Shown piece after piece: positions 38,701 through 46,799 of a DNA stretch of 64,000 bases; within the stretch, counting starts at the first letter, position 1, and each line of letters starts with the position of its first letter. The stretch covers positions 2,542,001 to 2,606,000 of the forward strand of contig NZ_CP040128.1 of assembly GCF_007874125.1 (NCBI RefSeq), read 5' to 3'. A model generated the notes under the pieces. The model saw nothing but the letters and a program-made list of their open reading frames with translations, had not been told where the DNA came from and ran no database searches. Made by a program: the position numbers and the translations under genes. The stretch comes from Noviherbaspirillum sp. UKPF54. GTDB lineage: Bacteria; Pseudomonadota; Gammaproteobacteria; Burkholderiales; Burkholderiaceae_D.

Positions 38701-38841
38701 CTGCAGCGCGCGGAAGATTACCCGGGCACCGGCGTCGGACTGGCCCTGGTGCGCAAGGCGATGCATCGCATGGGTGGCCAGGTGTGGGCGCACAGCGCGC
38801 CCGCGCAAGGCGCCACTTTTTTCCTGGAGCTTAGCGCATGA
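35746..38841 (+). CDS. Large sensor histidine kinase: dCACHE, HAMP, PAS, GAF, PAS, HisKA, HATPase
   Basis: 1031 residues from ATG 35746, preferred over the TTG at 35740 because CGGAGAG lies about 8 bases upstream. An N-terminal helix (RLMLLVAVAAMPLIGLQLYY) leads into a periplasmic dCACHE sensor (about 30-275, with VNVSDRRYFKEAV and ISRTSGQRILVFA), a second helix and HAMP (about 283-345). Cytoplasmic PAS (about 366-480), GAF (about 495-650) and PAS (about 660-785) follow. The phospho-accepting His821 is in FSYSVSHDLKAPLRGIDGY; HATPase boxes are LRNLLENAIKFSRE and VRDNGIGFD and GTGVGLALV. This is the Cph1/phytochrome-like kinase core without chromophore-binding Cys. It shares an operon with the response regulator and the GGDEF-EAL protein that follow. 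Confidence 0.92.
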   Translation: MARQSIAMRLMLLVAVAAMPLIGLQLYYAMEEADSARAAAVDRSLWVAHAVRGRIEDHIHSVDSLLLTVGATMPVRPNEIDQGNAKLRQIKAGLPDYFGSISVVEPDGTMLYSAEAKPPAPGSVNVSDRRYFKEAVASGKLAAGDPIISRTSGQRILVFARSVRDDNTGALRAVVSASTLLERFQHIFAQEQLPAGSVITLIDQNGVVLARSVDPEKWIGANVSDSLAVRESFSRGDGTKESVSLDGVKRLSAFTKLERVPWLVYVGIPSDVALQSGMARVRWLILLTLTVSALAVGAASWMGRKIARPLETLARDAAKLAGGDLSHRSAVKASGEVGELAGSFNVMAGALERQRAQLAESEARARATFEQAAVGIAHVAPDGRLLLVNQRLCDILGYTRDELLARRTQDITHTEDDERTAALERQLMAGAGDHAVPDALEMRYVRRDGSHTWINLTLALVRDDAGAPNYFIAVVEDISVRKRNEALIAGQKEVLETMAHGAPLEETLATLVRVIEAQSPDMLCSVLLLDAKGVHLRHGAAPSLPAEYLRALDGSPIGPCAGSCGTAAFKGEPVIVEDISTDPRWDSYRHLALPHGLRACWSTPIFDSAHRVLGTFAIYYRTPGGPSARHLELIEVATHTAAVAISRKQDEQSLRSERALLQQVTASSPVGIAVVDKNGRITLANPAAQQILGLTGDKETQRVYAAPKWTATFADGTPCPPEERPFERVMASGKPVFDAEYAIAWPDGRNVLLSINAAPLRDDAGELDGVVVVLSDITERKRAEAQVLKLNAELEQRVIERTAQLEAANKELESFSYSVSHDLKAPLRGIDGYSQLLEEDFRNTLGPEGMAFLRNIRHGAAQMHQLIEDLLAYSRIERRDIEHAALDLRACVDAVLQGCAHVIAERQIDVHLDIPPVMVTADRDGLAIVLRNLLENAIKFSREAKPPRIDIGARRENGKVTLWVRDNGIGFDMKFHDRIFEIFSRLQRAEDYPGTGVGLALVRKAMHRMGGQVWAHSAPAQGATFFLELSA

Positions 38842-39272
38842 CAAACAGTGATCCGTTCAACCGGCCGGTGCTGCTGGTGGAAGACAACCCGATGGACGTC
38901 GACCTCACGCTGCGCGCCTTTGCGCGCCGAAAACTGACGAATCCGGTGATCGTGGCGCGTGACGGCGAAGAAGCCCTGGCCTGGCTTCCCCGCTGGGAAG
39001 CCGGCGAGAACCTGCCGCTGGTGATCCTGCTCGATCTCAAGCTGCCGCGCGTCGACGGCCTCGAAGTCCTGGCCCAGTGGAAGGCGCATGCGGTGTCGCG
39101 CTCGATTCCGGTGGTCGTGCTGACCTCCTCCGCGGAAGACAAGGATATCGAGGCGGCGTACGAGCTTGGTGCGAATTCCTATATCGTCAAGCCGGTCGAT
39201 TTCGGCAAGTTCCTCGACGTGGCGGCACAGATCGAACTGTACTGGTGCGCCCTCAACACGCCGGCGCAGTAG
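38838..39272 (+). CDS. Single-domain response regulator (Rcp1-like)
   Basis: 144 residues, all receiver: acidic pair in VLLVEDNPMDVDLTLRAF, phospho-acceptor Asp66 in LVILLDLKLPRVDGLEVL, Thr96 in VVVLTSSAEDKD and Lys118 in SYIVKPVDF. The DNPMDVDLTLRAF start and the LPRVDG loop are typical of the Rcp1-like receivers that accept phosphate from PAS/GAF kinases of the phytochrome type. The start overlaps the stop of the kinase gene (ATGA), so production is coupled. There is no output domain; it may pass phosphate or signal to the next gene, which has two receiver domains. Confidence 0.95.
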   Translation: MTNSDPFNRPVLLVEDNPMDVDLTLRAFARRKLTNPVIVARDGEEALAWLPRWEAGENLPLVILLDLKLPRVDGLEVLAQWKAHAVSRSIPVVVLTSSAEDKDIEAAYELGANSYIVKPVDFGKFLDVAAQIELYWCALNTPAQ

Positions 39273-39324
39273 CCTGCGGCGGGAACGACTTCCCTATCAT
39301 GGAACGGACAGCAAGGACCGACGC

Positions 39325-42231
39325 ATGAAGCCTGATCTGCCAAGATCGATTCTTTACCTCGAAGACAACGCGGTGGACGCCGACCTGGCAAGACGCGCGC
39401 TCGCGCGCCAGATGCCGGAAACGGCAATGGATCTCGCCCCCACCCTGGCCGCGGCCCTGGAACGGCTCGCGGCGCACCCGCACCGGTATGACATGGTTCT
39501 CTCGGACCTGCGCCTGCCCGACGGCAGCGGCATGGACCTGCTCGGCCATATCCGTGAACGCAAGCTGCCGATCGCGGTTGTCATTCTCACCGGGTCGGGC
39601 GACCAGGCCGCCGCGATCGCTGCGCTCAAGGCCGGCGCCGACGACTATGTGGTCAAGCGCGACGATTATTGCCGGCGCCTGATCCACACGCTGCCTGCGG
39701 CGCTGGCCCGCTTCCGCCGCGAGTCCGCGCGCAAGGCCGGGCCGCTCAGGGTGCTCTATGCGGAGCACAACATATTCGACATCGATCTGTGCCGCCGCCA
39801 TTTTTCGGCGCACGCGCCCCATATCCGGCTGCAGGTCGTCGGCAACGGCACGGAAGTGCTGGACTGCCTGCCGGAAAATAGCGTCGATGCGCCACCCTAC
39901 GACGTGGTGCTGCTCGACTATCAGCTACCGGGAATCAATGCCCTGGAAATCGCCAAGATCCTGCGCGACGAGCGTGGATTCGACTTGCCCGTCGTCCTGC
40001 TTACCGGACAGGGCAGCGAGGAAGTCGTGGCGGAAGCGCTGCGCCTGGGCATCGCGGACTTCGTCGGCAAGCACAAGGGTTACCTGATCGAATTGCCCGC
40101 CATCCTGGAACACGCGCATCGCCAGGCCCAACTGGTGCGCGAGCAGCAAGCCTTGCGCATGGCTTCCACGCGGCTGCATCACTTGCTGGAAGCGAACCCG
40201 ACCATACTTTACGCCTTGCGCAAGGACGGCGACAGTTTTGTCCCCAACTGGGTCAGCGAAAACATTGCGCGCGTGTATGGCTATTCGCCGGACGAATGCC
40301 TCAATGCCGGCTGGTGGCTGGCGCACCTGCACCCGGAAGATCGCGAGCGCGTGCTGCATGGCTGGAAACGCCTGCTGGCCGATGGCGCGCTGGTGCAGGA
40401 ATACCGCTTTTACGACAAAGCCGGCGAGGTGCGCTGGGTGCGCGACGACATGCGCGTGCTGCCGGACGCGTCCGGGAACGTCAGCGAAGTCGTCGGCAGC
40501 TGGAACGATATTACGCTCAGGCGGCAATCCGACGAACGGCTGCGGCTGCATGCCGCTGCGATGGACAGCACGCGCGACGGCATCCTGATTACCGATCTGG
40601 AGGGCAGGATTCTTGCCTGTAATCCTGCCTTCACCAAAATCACCGGCTACCGCGAGCCGGACATTCTCGGACTGGGCGCGAACATCCTGCAGCTGGAACG
40701 CCAGGACGCGCGCTTTTTCCAGACGCTGCGCGACAGCGTGAGCCGCACCGGCCAATGGCAGGGCGAAATCTGGAGCCGCCGCAAGGATGGCGAAATCAAT
40801 CCACAATGGCTGACCGTGACGGCGGTGTACGACGGGCTCGGGAACGCCACGCACTACGTGGCCGTGATGACCGACCTGACCATGCTCAAGCGCAGCGAGC
40901 AGCGGTTGGACCGGCTGGCGCATTACGATTCCCTGACGGATCTGCCTAATCGCGTGCTGCTGCATTCGCTGCTGCAGCACGCCATCGAGCGCGCGATGCG
41001 GCACGAGCAGCAGGTCGGCGCGCTGCTGCTGAATCTGGATCAATTCAAGATCATTAATGACAGCCTCGGCCGCGCGTCCGGCGACGAGCTGCTGCTGAGC
41101 GTGACCAGCCGCCTGAAGGCCGGCCTGAGGGCAGACGATGTCCTCGGGCGCCTCGGCGGCGACGAATTCTCCGTCGTGCTCGAAGCGCTGCAGGAACCCC
41201 TCGACGCGGAAATCCTCGCGCGCAACCTGCTGGGCGTGTTTGATGCGCCGTTCGTGCTGTCGGACGGACACGAGGTATGCCTGCGCGCCAGCATCGGCAT
41301 CGGCGTGTTTCCGCAGGATGGAGCCACGGCGCAAGACTTGTTGCATCATGCGGACGCGGCGATGCATCGCGCCAAGGAGGATGGCGGCAATCAGTTCGCC
41401 TTCTATACGCGCGACCTCAGCGCCCGCGCGCTGGGCCGGCTCGAAATGGCGGCCGGCTTGCAGCGCGCGCTGGCGCAACGCGAGTTTGCCCTGCACTACC
41501 AGCCCAAGGTCGATCTGGCGAGCGGCAGGATTTCGGGTGCCGAAGCGCTGCTGCGCTGGCTGCGGCCCGGGCATGGAATGATATCGCCGCTGCAGTTCAT
41601 CCCGCTGGCTGAAAAGGGAGGACAGATCGTGGCAATCGGCGCCTGGGTGATCGACGAAGCGTGCCGGCAGATCCGCGCCTGGTCCGACACGGGATTAAGC
41701 GACATCAATGTCGCCGTCAATGTATCGGCGCGACAGTTTACGGGCCAAGATCTCGAAACGGTCGTCACCGCTGCTCTGGAAAGACATCGCATTGCGCCGC
41801 AATGCCTGACGCTGGAATTGACGGAAAGCATGCTGATGGAAGAACCGGAGAAGGCGATCCAGCGACTTGCCCGCTTGAAGCGTCTCGGCGTCCTGCTGTC
41901 GCTCGACGACTTCGGGACCGGCTATTCCAGCCTGGCCTACCTGAGCCGTTTTCCGATGGATCAGCTGAAAATCGACCGCTCCTTCGTCACCGGCATCGAC
42001 TCCGACACCCGTGCGGCCAACATCGCCAATTCCATTATCGACCTTGCGCACTGCATGCAGCTGAAGGTCGTGGCCGAAGGAGTGGAAACGGCGTCGCAGC
42101 TCGCTTACCTGGCAAAGAATCGTTGTGACGAAATCCAAGGCTTCTACTTCAGCAAGCCCGTGCCGGCCGATGAGTTCGCCAGCCAGGTGCGTCAAGGAAA
42201 GCGGCTCGCCGACAAGGATGGCGCGGACTGA
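39325..42231 (+). CDS. REC-REC-PAS-PAS-GGDEF-EAL cyclic-di-GMP signalling protein
   Basis: 968 residues from ATG 39325 (AAGGA nine bases upstream). REC1 (about 1-125) has SILYLEDNAVDADL, Asp in MVLSDLRLPDGSG and Lys in DDYVVKRDD. REC2 (about 138-262) has VVLLDYQLPGINAL and LLTGQGSEE. PAS domains follow at about 280-400 and 405-525. The GGDEF domain shows the intact motif LGRLGGDEFSVV (near residue 610) with a RADD I-site five residues upstream. The EAL domain shows SGAEALLRW (near 739), ELTESMLMEE, DDFGTGYSSLAYL and LKVVAEGVE, all intact. It can therefore in principle make and degrade cyclic-di-GMP. It is the last gene of the kinase-regulator series. Confidence 0.94.
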   Translation: MKPDLPRSILYLEDNAVDADLARRALARQMPETAMDLAPTLAAALERLAAHPHRYDMVLSDLRLPDGSGMDLLGHIRERKLPIAVVILTGSGDQAAAIAALKAGADDYVVKRDDYCRRLIHTLPAALARFRRESARKAGPLRVLYAEHNIFDIDLCRRHFSAHAPHIRLQVVGNGTEVLDCLPENSVDAPPYDVVLLDYQLPGINALEIAKILRDERGFDLPVVLLTGQGSEEVVAEALRLGIADFVGKHKGYLIELPAILEHAHRQAQLVREQQALRMASTRLHHLLEANPTILYALRKDGDSFVPNWVSENIARVYGYSPDECLNAGWWLAHLHPEDRERVLHGWKRLLADGALVQEYRFYDKAGEVRWVRDDMRVLPDASGNVSEVVGSWNDITLRRQSDERLRLHAAAMDSTRDGILITDLEGRILACNPAFTKITGYREPDILGLGANILQLERQDARFFQTLRDSVSRTGQWQGEIWSRRKDGEINPQWLTVTAVYDGLGNATHYVAVMTDLTMLKRSEQRLDRLAHYDSLTDLPNRVLLHSLLQHAIERAMRHEQQVGALLLNLDQFKIINDSLGRASGDELLLSVTSRLKAGLRADDVLGRLGGDEFSVVLEALQEPLDAEILARNLLGVFDAPFVLSDGHEVCLRASIGIGVFPQDGATAQDLLHHADAAMHRAKEDGGNQFAFYTRDLSARALGRLEMAAGLQRALAQREFALHYQPKVDLASGRISGAEALLRWLRPGHGMISPLQFIPLAEKGGQIVAIGAWVIDEACRQIRAWSDTGLSDINVAVNVSARQFTGQDLETVVTAALERHRIAPQCLTLELTESMLMEEPEKAIQRLARLKRLGVLLSLDDFGTGYSSLAYLSRFPMDQLKIDRSFVTGIDSDTRAANIANSIIDLAHCMQLKVVAEGVETASQLAYLAKNRCDEIQGFYFSKPVPADEFASQVRQGKRLADKDGAD

Positions 42232-42283
42232 ACAATACGGCGCAAGACGTGACGACCAAAACGGTGCGCATTGCAACAATCCC

Positions 42284-42312
42284 TTGTCAATTTACATGAT
42301 CGCCATTAACAT
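42284..42312 (+). promoter_or_regulatory. Sigma-70 promoter of tRNA-Thr
   Basis: TTGTCA (42284-42289), 17-base spacer, TAACAT (42307-42312). The predicted start near 42319 lies about 52 bases before the tRNA. Confidence 0.7.
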
Positions 42313-42370
42313 AGCGCCCGCCTGACGCCATCGCGCATCCCGCCAGGGAAAAACGGATGGAAACGGATTC

Positions 42371-42445
42371 GCCCATGTAGCTCAGTGGCAGAGCACTCCC
42401 TTGGTAAGGGAGAGGTCGGCAGTTCAATCCTGCCCATGGGCACCA
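42371..42445 (+). tRNA. tRNA-Thr (anticodon GGT)
   Basis: 75 bases: acceptor GCCCATG...CATGGGC (seven pairs), discriminator A and encoded CCA at 42443-42445. D arm GCTCAGTGGCAGAGC; anticodon stem CTCCC...GGGAG around loop TTGGTAA, giving anticodon GGT (threonine). T arm GGCAG-TTCAATC-CTGCC. No tRNA neighbours; it has its own promoter upstream. Confidence 0.96.
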
Positions 42446-42592
42446 CAAGTCATGCCAGCGCTTCGCCTACCCTTGGCATCGCCGCCACCGCGGTCCCTCT
42501 CGTTGGTTTCATGAGCCTTTCCGGCATCGAATTTCGTACCGATAGTTGTCGCAAACCGAGTCCGGCCAATGCCTGTTGCCGGCGACGAAAGA

Positions 42593-42994
42593 TTAATCCT
42601 GCACCCGGCCGCGCATGAGCTTGGTCCGGCCGCGCAGCTTTTTTCTTTCGAGGCGTTCCTTCTGGGAGCCGAGAGTCGGCTTGATGGGCCGGCGGCGACG
42701 CGGCGGCACGGCAATGCTTGCCACCAGTTCGCGCAGGCGCCGCAAGGCGTCTTCCTTGTTCTTTTCCTGGCTGCGATGGGTTTGCGCCTTGATGATCACC
42801 ACGCCTTCGCTGGTGATGCGCTGGTCGCTCAGGCGGAGCAAGCGCTCCTTGACCGGTTCCGGCAGGGATGAGGCGCGGATGTCGAATCGCAAGTGAATCG
42901 CGCTCGACACCTTGTTGACGTTCTGGCCGCCCGCGCCTTGCGCGCGAATGGCAGTGAATTCGACTTCGTTCTCGGACGGGAGCGGAGGGTGCAT
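42593..42994 (-). CDS. arfB: Alternative ribosome-rescue factor B (peptidyl-tRNA hydrolase, ICT1-like)
   Basis: 133 residues from ATG 42994 (MHPPLPSENEVEFTAIRAQGAGGQNVNKVSSAIHLR, in parts: MHPPLPSENEVEF, TAIRAQGAGGQNVNK). The GGQ catalytic motif lies near residue 25, and the basic tail IAVPPRRRRPIKPTLGSQKERLERKKLRGRTKLMRG (Lys/Arg-rich, last 40 residues) enters the mRNA channel of stalled ribosomes. It frees ribosomes stuck on truncated mRNA by hydrolysing the peptidyl-tRNA. Length is the same as E. coli YaeJ/ArfB. An upstream in-frame start at 43030 is not conserved in such proteins. About 45 bases upstream lies the stop of the next small gene. Confidence 0.93.
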   Translation of the reverse strand: MHPPLPSENEVEFTAIRAQGAGGQNVNKVSSAIHLRFDIRASSLPEPVKERLLRLSDQRITSEGVVIIKAQTHRSQEKNKEDALRRLRELVASIAVPPRRRRPIKPTLGSQKERLERKKLRGRTKLMRGRVQD

Positions 42995-43039
42995 GAGATG
43001 CAGCCTAGACCGCCGTGCCCGCCATTGCAAGCCGACGTC

Positions 43040-43267
43040 TCATGCCCAGACGTCGATGCTGCCGCCGTGCGCCTGAAGGGCCGTGCGCTTGATTTCGTTG
43101 ATGCGTTCCGCCTGCTTGTTGCCGTCTTCCAGGCCCTGGTCCACCACCTGCTGCCGCGCGCGGCGTATCGATTCCGCGACTTGGGCATCCACCTCGCCTT
43201 GCTGCTTGCGGATTTCGACGACCTGTTGCAGGTAGTTTGCAACAGAAGATGTTCCGCCAACGTCCAT
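43040..43267 (-). CDS. Small alpha-helical protein of unknown function
   Basis: 75 residues from ATG 43267 (MDVGGTSSVANYLQQVVEIRK), with GGAGG five bases upstream. It is rich in Glu, Gln, Arg and Lys and should be mostly helical, with KQQGEVDAQVAESIRRARQQ and a conserved-looking end HGGSIDVWA. It slightly resembles the small putative motility proteins of the YjfB type (short, MDVS-like start, ID(T/V)xA end), and it lies 89 bases downstream of a chemoreceptor gene on the same strand, but I cannot call it YjfB. It has no cysteine, no membrane segment and no known motif. Confidence 0.6.
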   Translation of the reverse strand: MDVGGTSSVANYLQQVVEIRKQQGEVDAQVAESIRRARQQVVDQGLEDGNKQAERINEIKRTALQAHGGSIDVWA

Positions 43268-43356
43268 TCGTCCTCCACCTGCCGAAAAAGGCAGTATTAT
43301 CGCCGAACTTGACGTTTTCACAAATCTCCCGCGCGGCGCCATGCCGCGCAAGAGGA

Positions 43357-45219
43357 TCAGGCAGCCAGCCGCAGGTGCTGCTTATCCCCTGTCTTTATTG
43401 CAGGCGTGCCCGCGCTCGCGCCCTCCTGGCGCAGCTTGAACCGCGCCACGGCATTGGCCAGCGCCACCGCCTGTTCCTCCAGGCTTTCGGCTGCCGCAGC
43501 AGCCTGCTCGACCAGTGCGGCATTCTGCTGGGTCATCTCATCCATCAGCGTCACGGCGCGATTGGTTTCCTCGATGCCGGCGCTTTGCTCGACGCTGGCG
43601 CTGGTGATCTCGCCCATGATCGTCGCCACGCTCCGCACGGAATCGACGATCTCGGTCATGGTCGAACCGGCGGTCTCGACCAGGCGGCTGCCGGCGTCGA
43701 CCTTGCTCACCGAATCATTGATGAGCGCCTTGATTTCCTTGGCGGCGCTTGCGGAACGTTGCGCCAGGTTGCGCACTTCAGCTGCCACCACCGCAAAGCC
43801 GCGCCCCTGTTCGCCGGCGCGCGCCGCTTCCACCGCGGCATTCAACGCGAGGATATTGGTCTGGAAGGCGATGCTGTCGATCACGCCGATGATTTCGACG
43901 ATCTGCTTCGAGCTGTCCTTGATCGAGCTCATGGTGTCGACCACTTCTCCGACCACCGTGCCGCCCTTGGCAGCCAGGCCGGAAGCGGACGCCACCAGGT
44001 CGTTGGCATGCCGGGAATTGGTTGCATTTTCTTTGACCGTCGATGTCAGTTCTTCCATCGAGGCGGCGGTCTGCTGCAGCGAGCTGGCCTGCGATTCGGT
44101 ACGCGCCGACAGGTCGGCGTTGCCGCGCGCGATTTCCGCCGTCGCGGCCTGGATGGCGACGCTGCCGTCCCGGATCTGCTGCATGATGTCGTTCATCTTG
44201 TCGACGAAGGTATTGAACGCGCCGGCGATTTCCGTCAGTTCGTCGTGACCGTCCGCCGGCAGGCGGCGCGTGAGGTCGCCGCTACCGCTGCTGATCTCGT
44301 CCATCGCATCGCGCACCTCCGCCAGGCGGTGCAGCACCTTGGTCATTGCCGCGCCGACCAGCAGCACGGCCGCGATCGCCACCGCGAGAATCGACACGAT
44401 CGATGTCTTGAGCACGCCGCGCAGGCCTGCGCTCGCCTCATCCTTGTCGAGGGCCACGACCAGGAACCATTCGGTGCCGCGAATCGGCTTGGCGCGCATG
44501 ATCTTGGTAGCGCCGTCCAGGCTGATTTCGAGCGGCTCACCCGACTGCGCCAGCTGCGCCGCGGTAGCCGGCGTCAATGCCGGCGACAGCTCGGAAACCG
44601 GCTTGCGGTTGAACTTCGCGTCCGGGTGCGCCACGATCGTGCCGTGCACGTCGACCACGAAGCCCAGGCTGGAGGGCGTCGGATGCACGGAGGTGACGAC
44701 CTGCCGCACGCCCTCAAGCGAGATCGCGGCCGACACCACGCCCTTGGGGCCGCCTTCGCGCGACGCCGGGCTGGCGAAGGACACCATCGGCTGCCCGGTC
44801 TGGAAATCCTCGTACGGCTTGGTAACCAGCGGCTTGCCGATTTCCATGGCTTCCTTGTACCAGGGACGGCTAGTGGCGTCGAACCCCGCCGGTGGCGGCG
44901 GCGATCCGAAGACCGACTTGTCATCCAGGCCGAGCGTCGCCACCTTGAACCCGCCCGATTTCTGCAGCTGGTTCATCGCCGCCTGCGCATCGCCGCTCCT
45001 GGCGACCTCGACGGCGGCGGCGACGGCGGCCTGTTTGGCCGCTACCCACTCATCGATCGCCATGGCGTGCCCGGTGGCGATGGAATCGAGATCCTGCTTG
45101 ATGGTGTCCTGGCCGTTGGCACGCACGGTCAGGTAGGACACGCTGCCGGTGATGGCGAGCGCGCCGACGGTGACGCCCGTGGCAATGACGAGGATGCGGG
45201 TGCGGATTGAGGAAAGCAT
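43357..45219 (-). CDS. Methyl-accepting chemotaxis protein with dCACHE sensor
   Basis: 620 residues from ATG 45219 ([21 protein letters not shown]), with GGAG upstream; the in-frame start at 45243 has no such site. TM1 is at about 8-30; the dCACHE domain (about 35-280) contains [26 protein letters not shown] (in parts: [35 protein letters not shown]) and [15 protein letters not shown]2 and HAMP follow; the signalling domain has the hairpin [40 protein letters not shown], as expected for a Tsr-type receptor. The RPWY motif is part of dCACHE receptors for amino acids and amines. It has no CheR pentapeptide at the C-terminus (ends RLAA). It lies 74 bases downstream of the HIU hydrolase gene. Confidence 0.94.
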   Translation of the reverse strand: MLSSIRTRILVIATGVTVGALAITGSVSYLTVRANGQDTIKQDLDSIATGHAMAIDEWVAAKQAAVAAAVEVARSGDAQAAMNQLQKSGGFKVATLGLDDKSVFGSPPPPAGFDATSRPWYKEAMEIGKPLVTKPYEDFQTGQPMVSFASPASREGGPKGVVSAAISLEGVRQVVTSVHPTPSSLGFVVDVHGTIVAHPDAKFNRKPVSELSPALTPATAAQLAQSGEPLEISLDGATKIMRAKPIRGTEWFLVVALDKDEASAGLRGVLKTSIVSILAVAIAAVLLVGAAMTKVLHRLAEVRDAMDEISSGSGDLTRRLPADGHDELTEIAGAFNTFVDKMNDIMQQIRDGSVAIQAATAEIARGNADLSARTESQASSLQQTAASMEELTSTVKENATNSRHANDLVASASGLAAKGGTVVGEVVDTMSSIKDSSKQIVEIIGVIDSIAFQTNILALNAAVEAARAGEQGRGFAVVAAEVRNLAQRSASAAKEIKALINDSVSKVDAGSRLVETAGSTMTEIVDSVRSVATIMGEITSASVEQSAGIEETNRAVTLMDEMTQQNAALVEQAAAAAESLEEQAVALANAVARFKLRQEGASAGTPAIKTGDKQHLRLAA

Positions 45220-45293
45220 GGGGACTCCGGATTGTTCTGGCAAATTCTGGCGGTTGCCCCGGCCGTTGCCGCGGCAACCGCGCGCGGCTCGCG

Positions 45294-45647
45294 TCAGCTA
45301 CCGCGATAGGTGGTGCAGCTCCACGGTGTTGCCAGCATCGGCACGTGGTAATGCTGGTTGGTGTCGAACACGGCGAAACGCACCGGAACCGTATCGATGA
45401 AGGCCAGTTCGGGCATCGGCGTGCCGATGCGCGCGAAATATTCCCTTACGTGAAAAACCAGCTCGTATTTGCCGACCTTGGTTTCTTCCGGCTTGAGAAT
45501 CATCTGGTCGGTACGTCCGTCGGCATTGGTGACCACAGTCTTGACCAATTTGTATTTGCCGTCTTCCCAGATTGAAAAGTCGATGCGCATGCCCGCGCCC
45601 GGGTTTCCCGTCGCAGTGTTGAGCACATGCGTCGTAATGCCTGCCAT
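45294..45647 (-). CDS. uraH: 5-Hydroxyisourate hydrolase (cytoplasmic)
   Basis: 117 residues from ATG 45647, preceded by AGGAG. The transthyretin-like fold starts [20 protein letters not shown] (His7 region), has ADGRTDQM in the middle and ends [17 protein letters not shown], with the C-terminal tetrapeptide YRGS that defines HIU hydrolases. It hydrolyses 5-hydroxyisourate, the product of urate oxidation, to OHCU. There is no signal peptide, so it is cytoplasmic. It lies 44 bases after a second, exported HIU hydrolase gene on the same strand; the pair forms an operon. No urate oxidase or other purine-breakdown gene lies in the window. Confidence 0.95.
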   Translation of the reverse strand: MAGITTHVLNTATGNPGAGMRIDFSIWEDGKYKLVKTVVTNADGRTDQMILKPEETKVGKYELVFHVREYFARIGTPMPELAFIDTVPVRFAVFDTNQHYHVPMLATPWSCTTYRGS

Positions 45648-45691
45648 TGTTATCTCCTAAATCGTGAATGCGAAGGTGCGATGCGGGGAAA

Positions 45692-46174
45692 TCAGCTGCC
45701 GCGGTAGTAGGAATAGCTCCACGGCGTCAGCAGGATCGCGATGTGATAGCGCTGGCTCGGATCGTCGATGGAAAAGCGGATCGGCACGTCCGTCAGGAAT
45801 GCCGGATTCGGCATCTGCGCGCCGAGCTTTGCGTAATGCTCTTCGACGTGCAGCAGGATTTCGTAGCTGCCGCGCGCGAAGTTCTCTCCTTCGAACAGCG
45901 GCTTTTCGGAGCGGCCTCCCTTGTTGGCCTCGAACGACTGCACCAGGCGGTAGGTACCGCCCTCCAGTTTCGACACGTCGACCCGGATGCCCGATGCCGG
46001 CAGGCCGCGCCAGACATCGATCGCATGCATGGTCAGGCGGCCGGGGCCGCTGTTCTTGGCCGGCGCAGCGGCAGGCGCAGCCTGCGCCATCGCCTCGCCG
46101 GCAGCGATCACCGACGCGCCGAGCGCGAGGCCTGTCGCGATAAATTTTCGACGGGGCAAATCATTAGTACTCAT
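45692..46174 (-). CDS. Exported 5-hydroxyisourate hydrolase with Tat signal peptide
   Basis: 160 residues from ATG 46174 (MSTNDLPRRKFIATGLALGAS), preceded by AAGGA. The twin-arginine motif PRRKFIATG at residues 7-15, a hydrophobic stretch and AMAQAA give a Tat signal cleaved after about residue 30, followed by an Ala/Pro spacer. The mature part is a complete HIU hydrolase: GRLTMHAIDVWRGLPASGIRV, FARGSYEILLHVEEHY and the end HIAILLTPWSYSYYRGS with the YRGS tail. It therefore acts in the periplasm as a folded tetramer, whereas its neighbour stays inside. A paralog in the same operon suggests 5-hydroxyisourate (or a similar compound) arises in both compartments. Confidence 0.93.
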   Translation of the reverse strand: MSTNDLPRRKFIATGLALGASVIAAGEAMAQAAPAAAPAKNSGPGRLTMHAIDVWRGLPASGIRVDVSKLEGGTYRLVQSFEANKGGRSEKPLFEGENFARGSYEILLHVEEHYAKLGAQMPNPAFLTDVPIRFSIDDPSQRYHIAILLTPWSYSYYRGS

Positions 46175-46799
46175 CAACTATCCTTTTGATGAACCGAGCA
46201 GCGCCGTGCACAAACAACAATTGCACGTCAGCCCGATTCCATAATGTCCATGAAACAGTACCCAGGAATATCGGCACGGCGACAGGATGGAAGGGCAATC
46301 TGTCCGTACTGTCATTGACACAACATCACTATTGCCCCGTCCCCGCCATGCCGAACATGTGCTTAAAAGCAACATATGTGCCGGGTGTTGCATGGCGGTA
46401 GACGACAAGGACGTTGCGCAGTTTTTCTCGACAGAAGGCAGGGGCTCACGGCTGCATGTGGTGACAGGAACGCGGGTGGGCTTACCCAAGGCACATGCCT
46501 CCCAAATTTAAGAAACCCACTCTTGAAACTAAGAGGAAAAAGACATGTTTTTACTGAAATCAAGCATTCCAGCCAATTCCGCAATGGCATGAAAGATGCT
46601 TAATGGCAATAAGTTGGCTGGGCGGCTTTTGTTATATACAGGCCCGGCCGACGCACAAAGTCCATCGAAGCAGGCCTGCCTGCGAATGGCGGACTTTTCG
46701 CTGCAAGTACGGCCCGCAAGTACGCATTGCCCGGCATATGGTCGGGCACTCCCTTCGAGCACGCTTGCGTTCAGTCCCATCAATCAGGAACTTGTATCA
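46175..46799. other. Intergenic region between HIU hydrolase operon and porin gene
   Basis: About 625 bases without a convincing gene. Several short frames in both directions have no ribosome-binding site and no recognisable sequence. It should hold the divergent promoters of the HIU operon and the porin; a TATATA box near 46633 has TTGGCT only 13 bases upstream, so it is not called as a promoter. No RNA gene recognised, although a long leader for the porin is possible. Confidence 0.4.

Noticed and set aside
46186-46511. Small frames upstream of the porin
   Set aside because: No ribosome-binding site, no recognisable sequence and no continuation of coding bias.
46614-46638. Promoter TTGGCT/TATATA in front of the porin
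   Set aside because: The spacer is only 13 bases, too short for sigma-70, so it was not listed.
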